Below, piece by piece: positions 1 through 4,754 of a stretch of 6,473 bases of DNA. The stretch is from positions 1 to 6,473 of the forward strand of contig JALUYN010000627.1 in assembly GCA_027012915.1 (NCBI GenBank). The letters are read 5' to 3'. This DNA is from Cellvibrionaceae bacterium (GTDB lineage: Bacteria; Pseudomonadota; Gammaproteobacteria; Pseudomonadales; Cellvibrionaceae). The notes beneath the pieces were generated by a model. The model was not told the origin of the DNA, ran no database searches, and saw only the letters and a program-made list of their open reading frames with translations. The position numbers and the translations under genes were made by a program. Positions within the stretch are counted from its first letter, which is position 1; each line of letters starts with the position of its first letter.

Positions 1-167
1 AACTTGATGTCGTATTCAGGTTCTTTATCAACTTCTCATTGATTGCTGATAGGCTAATTAGTGTGAACAGGCCCTAGATTCCCGCTTTCGCGGGTGTGAC
101 TGGATGCCTGGATATAGGAAGCTCTTAACTGGAAGCAGTCAGACCAGGACAGAGATTGGATTCGATT
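1..167. other. Non-coding region downstream of flgJ
   Basis: No credible gene or start of flgK is visible on either strand. The stretch contains the CCCGC-GAAA-GCGGG stem-loop and a short palindrome CTAATTAG at 54-61. No clear terminator or promoter was recognised. flgK would be expected further left on the minus strand if the usual order holds. Confidence 0.6.
76..99. repeat. Stem-loop resembling a dispersed intergenic palindrome
   Basis: On the minus strand the core is CCCGC-GAAA-GCGGG: a 5-bp GC stem (90-94 with 81-85) closed by a GNRA tetraloop, followed by AATCTAGG. This resembles the common proteobacterial intergenic repeat with core ATTCCCGCGAAAGCGGGAAT, here with the left flank changed from ATT to ACA. 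It lies about 70 bp past the flgJ stop and has no U-run, so terminator function is unlikely. Copy number elsewhere in the genome cannot be seen. Confidence 0.5.
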
Positions 168-1073
168 CTACTTCGTTGCTACGTTCAAAGAATCGCTACT
201 GAAAATTGACGTTATTTTTTTAGCATAGAATGGATCAGTAGCGTAACCCGCGTTCTGTAGTTCACGAACATAAGCTTCCGGATCGTCGGCTTTCTCCAGT
301 GCCTGGCGATAACGGGGATTTCCCTGGATAAACTCTACATAATCGGCAAAACTCTGCCCGTAAGATTCATAGCGGCGAAAGCTTGCCACCTCAGGCTTTG
401 GCAGACCGTTGCGATACTCGAGCGTCTTGACGCTTACGCCATCACCTTGCCAACGCGAGTCCGCCTTGATATTGAATAGGTTGTGGCTGCTATTGCCTTG
501 GGAATCCCGAATTACATGCTTGCCCCACCCCGTTTCCAACGCGGCTTGAGAAATCAGCACTTTGGGATCAACTCCAAGCTTTTCAGCAGCTTCACTGGCA
601 TAGGGCATAACAGACTCAACAAAAGCTTCGGGACTATCCCAACGAATTTCCTGAACGTCATCAGAAGATTGAGAAGCTTTCTTTGATGTCGGCATCTGAA
701 ACTGGAGTTCGTTGTCAGATTGGCTTTTTCTCTGAACGTCCCCGTAGCTTTGTTTTAACTGCCGTACAAGAGCGTCTGCCAAGCCAATACCTTTGCCTTC
801 GGCCAGACTCAGTGTTAACTGATGATCCAGCATATCCCGGTGAAAATTGGTCTCTGAAGAGTTAAACATGCTGTCCTTTTCAAAAACAGCATTGGCCTGA
901 CGCATGGATTTCAACATTTGATGCATCAGTATGTATTCGAACTGCTTGGCAATCTTTTCGAGTGCTGCATCTTTATCTTTGCTGCCGAGTTGCCGAATGC
1001 TATTCAATCCAGACAGATCATTGAAATTGGATTGAACTTCAGCAGCGGTGATACGAGTTCTGGCGTCCATCAT
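168..1073 (-). CDS. flgJ: Flagellar rod cap and peptidoglycan hydrolase FlgJ
   Basis: FlgJ is a two-domain periplasmic protein: an N-terminal rod cap that helps rod proteins assemble and a C-terminal beta-N-acetylglucosaminidase (muramidase) that opens peptidoglycan for the rod. The protein has 301 residues, near the 313-316 of enteric homologues. The rod-binding domain covers about residues 35-105 (EKIAKQFEYILMHQMLKSMR, 39-58; SLAEGKGIGLADAL, 89-102). A polar linker runs to about 143. The hydrolase covers about 146-295, with SQAALETGWGKHVI at 175-188 containing the likely catalytic Glu180, and NLFNIKADSRWQG at 198-210 with Asp205 at the position of the second acidic residue described in Salmonella. 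GYATDPFYAKKI at 276-287 is the usual C-terminal motif. No signal peptide is seen, in line with flagellar-apparatus export. The ATG is 2 bp after the flgI stop with only a weak ribosome binding site, suggesting translational coupling; the second Met is an alternative start. Confidence 0.97.
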   Translation of the reverse strand: MMDARTRITAAEVQSNFNDLSGLNSIRQLGSKDKDAALEKIAKQFEYILMHQMLKSMRQANAVFEKDSMFNSSETNFHRDMLDHQLTLSLAEGKGIGLADALVRQLKQSYGDVQRKSQSDNELQFQMPTSKKASQSSDDVQEIRWDSPEAFVESVMPYASEAAEKLGVDPKVLISQAALETGWGKHVIRDSQGNSSHNLFNIKADSRWQGDGVSVKTLEYRNGLPKPEVASFRRYESYGQSFADYVEFIQGNPRYRQALEKADDPEAYVRELQNAGYATDPFYAKKITSIFSSDSLNVATK

Positions 1074-1075
1074 AA

Positions 1076-2179
1076 TTAAATCACTATCAATTCGGCCTGC
1101 AGTGCCCCGGCTTGTTTCAGGGCCTCAAGTATGGCCATAAGATCGCCTGGTGCTGCACCGACCAGATTAACTGCGCGAACAATATCATCCAGAGTCGGAC
1201 CCGGTGCAAACTTGAACATTGGCTTAAGCTCCTGATCGATACCAACGTCACTCTCTGGAATAACAACCGTTGTACCTTCGCCCAGCGCTTCGGGCTGGCT
1301 CACTTGCACTGCTTCATCCACGGTGACAGTTAGGCTTCCGTGCGTCACAGCAACCGGTTTCACCCGAACGTGTTGCCCCACCACAATGGTCCCTGTGCGC
1401 GAGTTAATTATGACTTTGGCCGCCTCTTCTCCCGGCTCCACCTCAATGTTTTCCAGCATGGACAGGAAACTAACCTTATGTGCCGGGTTCACAGGCGCGT
1501 CAACCATAATCGACGTTGAATCCATCGGTCTCGCCACCTCGGGACCAAGAAGTTCATTAATACTTTGAGCCACCCGTTTGGCCGTCGTAAAATCAGAACG
1601 GTGCAGGTTAAACACGATAGGCTTGCCATTGGAAAAATTGTCCGGCACGGAACGCTCTACAACAGCCCCGTTGGGAATGCGACCGGCACTTGGCACGTTT
1701 ACCGTGATCCTGGATCCATCTGCGCCCTCGACACCAAATCCACCAACCATCAAATTACCCTGCGCAATGGCATAGGTATTACCATCAATGCCTTTCAAAG
1801 GTGACATAAGCAAACTACCGCCGCGCAAACTCTTCGCGTTACCCAGAGAAGAAACGGTTACGTCAATCTTTTGACCAGGTTTAGCAAATGGTGGCAACTC
1901 CGCGTGCAGAGACACGGCAGCCACGTTTTTCAGCTGCATTCTCGCCCCTTCAGGAATAGCAATACCAAATTGCTTCATCATGCTATTGAACGACTGGGTC
2001 GTGAACGGCGTCTGATTGGTTTGGTCGCCTGTACCGTCAAGTCCTACAACCAACCCGTAACCGACCAACTGGTTCGAACGAACACCGGCGACCGAAGCCA
2101 GATCCTTGATACGCTCAGACAAAACAGGCGTACTGACAAAGACAAAACCGACGATCAATATTTTCAGGAGCTGTTTCAT
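1076..2179 (-). CDS. flgI: Flagellar P-ring protein FlgI
   Basis: FlgI forms the P-ring in the peptidoglycan layer around the distal rod. From the ATG at 2177-2179 it has 367 residues, against 365 in E. coli. The start gives a clean Sec signal peptide: [10 protein letters not shown] plus hydrophobic [11 protein letters not shown], with likely cleavage before ERIKD at residue 22. Family motifs follow: [20 protein letters not shown] (38-57), [20 protein letters not shown] (95-114), [16 protein letters not shown] (115-130), [15 protein letters not shown] (254-268) and the C-terminal [12 protein letters not shown] longer frame opens at a TTG (2249-2251) overlapping flgH, but its extra 24 residues are polar and would bury the signal peptide, so I reject it. 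No convincing Shine-Dalgarno precedes the ATG; the leader is A-rich. The mature protein lacks cysteine. The stop is 2 bp before flgJ. Confidence 0.97.
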   Translation of the reverse strand: MKQLLKILIVGFVFVSTPVLSERIKDLASVAGVRSNQLVGYGLVVGLDGTGDQTNQTPFTTQSFNSMMKQFGIAIPEGARMQLKNVAAVSLHAELPPFAKPGQKIDVTVSSLGNAKSLRGGSLLMSPLKGIDGNTYAIAQGNLMVGGFGVEGADGSRITVNVPSAGRIPNGAVVERSVPDNFSNGKPIVFNLHRSDFTTAKRVAQSINELLGPEVARPMDSTSIMVDAPVNPAHKVSFLSMLENIEVEPGEEAAKVIINSRTGTIVVGQHVRVKPVAVTHGSLTVTVDEAVQVSQPEALGEGTTVVIPESDVGIDQELKPMFKFAPGPTLDDIVRAVNLVGAAPGDLMAILEALKQAGALQAELIVI

Positions 2180-2238
2180 ACTTCGTTTGCCATGTTTCTG
2201 TTGGGTGGTGCCTCTGGGGCTAGAGCAACTAAATGATT

Positions 2239-2958
2239 TTAGAACGGCCAAATTGGACTGTTAAAGAAACGCGTTAACCAACCTGCAGCTGTATTGTCTG
2301 CCAACTGCCCGGTACCACTGTAGGCAATTCGAGCGTTTGCCAACTTGGTGGAGAGCACCTCATTGGCCGGGTTAATATCATCTGGACGGATGATGCCGCT
2401 GACCCGGATATACTCATCACCACGATTTAAAGTCATCCACTTCTCACCGCGAACCACCAAATTTCCATTGGGCAGAACTTCAGCGATGGTAACTGTAATA
2501 TTGCCACTCAATTGATTGCTCTGATCGGCATCCGCCTCACCGGTGAAATCTCTGTTCTGAGTCAGATTGGTCGCCAGCCCCAGATTGGAAAACGATGGAT
2601 TGGTGCCCAACAGGGTATTGCCATTACTGTCTTCGTTGAAGTTGACAGTATTCTCTTTTGTCATGGTGACATTGGTGGTTTTTGTAGATGAGGTTCGCTC
2701 ACTCAACACAACAGTAATAATGTCGCCGACACGATGTGCTTTACGATCCTCAAACAGCGGATTGCCAAAATTAGGGCGATAGATTGCGCCGTCATTGGCA
2801 CTGGGAACAGACATCGACGGTGTAGCAACCGGAGCATAGCGAGGATCGCCTGGCTGTGCCGGCTGCTGAATAACGCAACCAGAAAGAACAGCACCTGCGA
2901 TAACCAGTATCAGCTTGCGCTTGATGCAAGCCGCTAGATCAATCATGTGTATTTTCAT
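2239..2958 (-). CDS. flgH: Flagellar L-ring lipoprotein FlgH
   Basis: FlgH forms the L-ring, the outer-membrane part of the bushing around the distal rod. From the ATG at 2958 it has 239 residues. The N-terminus is a lipoprotein signal: basic CIKRK, hydrophobic LILVIAGAV, then lipobox LSGC with the acylated cysteine at residue 28. Family motifs follow: [20 protein letters not shown] (about 66-85), [20 protein letters not shown] (about 164-183) and [10 protein letters not shown] (186-195). The C-terminus includes [20 protein letters not shown] (about 213-232). Length and motifs match family members. An ATG two codons upstream (2962-2964) would add only Met-Ala and is less well placed for the AGGGG ribosome binding site; ATG at residue 5 is also possible. 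flgH is 24 bp after flgG and precedes flgI by 59 bp, in the same unit. Export is by Sec and the Lol system, unlike the rod proteins. Confidence 0.97.
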   Translation of the reverse strand: MKIHMIDLAACIKRKLILVIAGAVLSGCVIQQPAQPGDPRYAPVATPSMSVPSANDGAIYRPNFGNPLFEDRKAHRVGDIITVVLSERTSSTKTTNVTMTKENTVNFNEDSNGNTLLGTNPSFSNLGLATNLTQNRDFTGEADADQSNQLSGNITVTIAEVLPNGNLVVRGEKWMTLNRGDEYIRVSGIIRPDDINPANEVLSTKLANARIAYSGTGQLADNTAAGWLTRFFNSPIWPF

Positions 2959-2965
2959 CGCCATA

Positions 2966-2970
2966 CCCCT
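2966..2970 (-). promoter_or_regulatory. Ribosome binding site deciding the flgH start
   Basis: AGGGG on the minus strand is 7 nt before the ATG at 2956-2958 but only 1 nt before the ATG at 2962-2964. The spacing favours the inner ATG as the flgH start. Confidence 0.65.
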
Positions 2971-2982
2971 GCTACTCGGAAG

Positions 2983-3768
2983 TTACAGATTCTGAGTGAC
3001 AAACTGCAGCATCTGATCCGCTGTAGAAACCACTTTGGAGTTCATCTCATAGACCCGCTGAGTGGTGATCATATTGACCATTTCCTCGACCACATCGACA
3101 TTAGAGTTTTCAAGTGTCCCCTGCAAAACTTCGCCCATGCCATTTTCACCGGCCGTACCGGTGATAGGATCACCACTGGCCGCAGTTTGCAAAAACAGAT
3201 TGCCACCAATTCCCTGTAGACCTGAAGGGTTAATAAAATCAACCAAATCAATTTGACCAATTTGAGTTGGATCAGGGGTTCCCTCGGTAAATGCCGAGAC
3301 AATACCGTCGGTACCGATGGTGATTCGGTTTGTTCCCTGTGGCACATTGATATTGGGCTCCAATAACAGGCCACTGGCATTCACCAGGTCGCCGTCGGAG
3401 TTCACCTGCAGTTGACCATTACGGGTGTAGGCCACGTCGCCATTGGGCAACAATACCTGTAGAAATCCTCGGCCATCGATAGCAAGGTCTAACGCCTGCT
3501 CGGTAACTTGCAGAGTCCCCTCGGTAAACTGTTTATTGGTTCCCGCCACTTTGACACCAGCCCCGAGCTGCAATCCAGAAGGCAGTTCATTATCACGATT
3601 CGCCAATCCTCCAGGCTGTCGCTGAATCTGATACAGGAGATCTTCAAACACCGCACGATCACGCTTGAAGCCCACCGTAGATGCGTTGGCCAAATTATTG
3701 GAGATTGTGTGCAGCTGCGTATCCTGGGCACTTAACCCGGTCTTACTCACGTATAAAGCGGCGTGCAT
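2983..3768 (-). CDS. flgG: Flagellar distal rod protein FlgG
   Basis: FlgG builds the distal rod, which spans the periplasm and passes through the P and L rings before the hook. The protein is 261 residues against about 260 in E. coli. It has the N-terminal family signature SNNLANASTVGFKR at residues 23-36, followed by FEDLLYQIQRQPGG at 41-54. This LLYQ-RQPG segment is typical of FlgG and distinguishes it from FlgF; in Salmonella this region is known to affect rod stiffness and length control. The core has GFLQVLLPNGDVAYTRNG at 101-118. The C-terminal helix has NSNVDVVEEMVNMITTQRVY (221-240) and STADQMLQFVTQ. It has no signal peptide and is exported by the flagellar apparatus. It lies 78 bp after flgF with its own strong ribosome binding site and a hairpin in the gap, and 24 bp before flgH. 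Confidence 0.98.
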   Translation of the reverse strand: MHAALYVSKTGLSAQDTQLHTISNNLANASTVGFKRDRAVFEDLLYQIQRQPGGLANRDNELPSGLQLGAGVKVAGTNKQFTEGTLQVTEQALDLAIDGRGFLQVLLPNGDVAYTRNGQLQVNSDGDLVNASGLLLEPNINVPQGTNRITIGTDGIVSAFTEGTPDPTQIGQIDLVDFINPSGLQGIGGNLFLQTAASGDPITGTAGENGMGEVLQGTLENSNVDVVEEMVNMITTQRVYEMNSKVVSTADQMLQFVTQNL

Positions 3769-3775
3769 AATAAAT

Positions 3776-3781
3776 ACCTCT
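3776..3781 (-). promoter_or_regulatory. Ribosome binding site of flgG
   Basis: AGAGGT on the minus strand lies 7 nt before the ATG at 3766-3768, a strong match with good spacing that confirms the start. Confidence 0.85.
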
Positions 3782-3793
3782 TCGGTTTCTCTG

Positions 3794-3821
3794 CCTCAAG
3801 TACTCTTCTGGCTACTTGAGG
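3794..3821 (-). promoter_or_regulatory. 9-bp stem-loop in the flgF-flgG gap
   Basis: A perfect inverted repeat, CCTCAAGTA (minus strand, 3813-3821) and TACTTGAGG (3794-3802), surrounds a 10-nt loop. It starts 25 bp past the flgF stop and ends 12 nt before the flgG Shine-Dalgarno. No U-run follows, so it is not a standard terminator. It could stabilise or process the mRNA, or form part of a binding site. Its upstream arm is the leader element also found before flgF. Confidence 0.7.
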
Positions 3822-3825
3822 ATTT
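3806..3825 (-). repeat. Leader element, flgG copy (AAATCCTCAAGT-N3-CAGAA)
   Basis: The minus strand reads AAATCCTCAAGT, AGC, CAGAA: 17 bases shared with the leader of flgF, with one base difference in spacer length. It ends 37 nt before the flgG ATG, against 40 nt for the flgF copy. No RpoN motif precedes this copy. Its role is unknown. Confidence 0.55.
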
Positions 3826-3846
3826 TAATTCTCTTAGATCAAAGAC

Positions 3847-4590
3847 TTACGACTGCGACAACAAACGCGCTGAAGCTTCAGAGTTCTGTTGTACGGTGCG
3901 CATCATCTTTACTTGCATTTCATACTGCCTAGACAGGCTTAACACCTCTGTGAACTCATGAATGGTGTTAACGTTACTGCCTTCGATAAACCCTGAGGCA
4001 ACCGTGACATTGGCGTCCGGCTCTATAAGCGCGCCATCTTTCTGGCGAATTAAACCATCTTCGCCTTTGCGCATATCCTCCCACTCAGGATTAACCAATT
4101 TGATCTGGTCAAGCTGAACCTGGGCTTCCGGACCATCACCCAGAATCTGAACACTGATGGTTCCGTCATTGGCAATGGTGATCTTCTGCTCTGGCGGAAT
4201 GGCAATAGGACCACCGGAACCAATAACAGGGTGGCCTGTGCTGGTTCTCAGAATGCCGTTGGCATCTATGGAGAGGTCGCCCATTCGAGTGTACGCCTCT
4301 TCGCCTCTGCCATCCTGAACCGCAATAAGTCCTTCGCCTTCAATCGCGATATCAAGATCACGGCCGGTTTCCATCAAGGGACCGGGTACAAAATCGGTTG
4401 CTGGCCTTTCTGTCAGAGCATAGGCCCGCGATGGATGTCCATCTCCGTAATAGACACCCATACTGCGAGCTTGCGCAAAGTCTGCGCGAAAGCCCGTGGT
4501 GTTGGCATTGGCTAAATTATTCGAATGAGCCGTTTGCGCCAGCATATTGTGCTTGGCACCGGTCATTGCGATATATAGGGCTTTATCCAT
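3847..4590 (-). CDS. flgF: Flagellar proximal rod protein FlgF
   Basis: FlgF is a minor component of the proximal rod, the periplasmic drive shaft joining the MS-ring to the distal rod. The protein is 247 residues, close to the usual 250. It begins MDKALYIAMTGAKHNMLAQT and carries the rod/hook family signature HSNNLANANTTGF at residues 22-34. It ends with the matching C-terminal helix (SNVNTIHEFTEVLSLSRQYE, about residues 205-224). The middle (about 80-200) has the family core with TGRDLDIAIEGEGLIAVQ at 76-93. There is no signal peptide, as expected for a substrate of the flagellar type III export apparatus. It is the first gene after the predicted RpoN promoter and has a good Shine-Dalgarno. 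FlgG is a paralogue; the LLYQ segment found in the adjacent FlgG is absent here, which together with gene order fixes the call as FlgF. Confidence 0.97.
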   Translation of the reverse strand: MDKALYIAMTGAKHNMLAQTAHSNNLANANTTGFRADFAQARSMGVYYGDGHPSRAYALTERPATDFVPGPLMETGRDLDIAIEGEGLIAVQDGRGEEAYTRMGDLSIDANGILRTSTGHPVIGSGGPIAIPPEQKITIANDGTISVQILGDGPEAQVQLDQIKLVNPEWEDMRKGEDGLIRQKDGALIEPDANVTVASGFIEGSNVNTIHEFTEVLSLSRQYEMQVKMMRTVQQNSEASARLLSQS

Positions 4591-4595
4591 TGCGA

Positions 4596-4600
4596 TCTCC
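4596..4600 (-). promoter_or_regulatory. Ribosome binding site of flgF
   Basis: GGAGA on the minus strand lies 5 nt before the ATG at 4588-4590. It supports that start, which also gives the conserved FlgF N-terminus. Confidence 0.8.
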
Positions 4601-4630
4601 GACTAAACACTCCCGGCAACAGCGTTGGCT

Positions 4631-4649
4631 TTCTGTCACTTGAGGATTT
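4631..4649 (-). repeat. Leader element, flgF copy (AAATCCTCAAGT-N2-CAGAA)
   Basis: The minus strand reads AAATCCTCAAGT, GA, CAGAA. The same 12-mer followed by CAGAA after 3 bases occurs before flgG. This copy begins about 3 nt after the predicted RpoN start site, so it would form the extreme 5' end of the flgF mRNA. It ends 40 nt before the flgF ATG. It has no inverted partner here, unlike the flgG copy. Its function is unknown. Confidence 0.55.
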
Positions 4650-4662
4650 CTACAAAGGAAAA

Positions 4663-4678
4663 TGCAAGGGATATGCCA
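4663..4678 (-). promoter_or_regulatory. Sigma-54 (RpoN) -24/-12 promoter for flgF
   Basis: The minus strand reads TGGCATATCCCTTGCA, a close match to the RpoN consensus TGGCAC-N5-TTGCA, with GG and GC separated by exactly 10 bases. It lies downstream of the flgE terminator and 72 bp before the flgF ATG. Transcription would begin near 4652, giving a leader of about 60 nt. RpoN promoters are known to drive middle flagellar genes with FleQ/FlrA/FlrC-type activators in Pseudomonas and Vibrio. No activator site could be recognised. Confidence 0.85.
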
Positions 4679-4701
4679 AAGGGAACATTAGGAACGCATA
4701 C

Positions 4702-4736
4702 AAAAAGGGGCAGAGTAGCTGAACCACCCTGCCCCT
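4702..4736 (-). terminator. Rho-independent terminator after flgE
   Basis: The minus strand reads AGGGGCAG, a 15-nt middle, CTGCCCCT, then a run of T. The outer stem is 8 perfect base pairs (4729-4736 with 4706-4713). The middle extends it by five more pairs, two of them G-U wobbles, leaving a 5-nt loop TTCAG. The U-run follows directly at 4702-4706. The two wobble pairs exist only in the minus-strand transcript; on the plus strand they are A-C mismatches, which fits selection as a terminator for flgE. It starts 18 bp past the flgE stop codon. Confidence 0.93.
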
Positions 4737-4754
4737 CAATAACGCTGAGAACTA

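Noticed and set aside
28..44. Short inverted repeat ATCAA/TTGAT after flgJ as a terminator
   Set aside because: The stem is only 5 AT-rich pairs with a 7-nt loop and no U-run.
47..54. GCCTATCA on the minus strand as a FliA -10 box for a downstream flgK
   Set aside because: It matches only 6 of 8 positions and there is no TAAA or TCAAG-type -35 at the right distance.
1871..2236. 121-codon open frame on the plus strand
   Set aside because: It is antisense to the flgI 5' part, with no family motif; the opposite strand encodes conserved FlgI motifs.
2177..2251. Longer flgI starting at TTG 2249-2251 (391 residues)
   Set aside because: It would bury the Sec signal peptide behind 24 polar residues, overlaps flgH, has no ribosome binding site, and gives a length above the family norm.
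3794..3825. CCTCAAGT as the -35 part of a FliA (sigma-28) promoter before flgF or flgG
   Set aside because: No GCCGATAA-like -10 sequence is found at the required spacing after either copy.
3822..3870. Possible RpoN promoter before flgG
   Set aside because: No TGGC/TTGC pair with GG-N10-GC spacing is present upstream of the flgG leader element.
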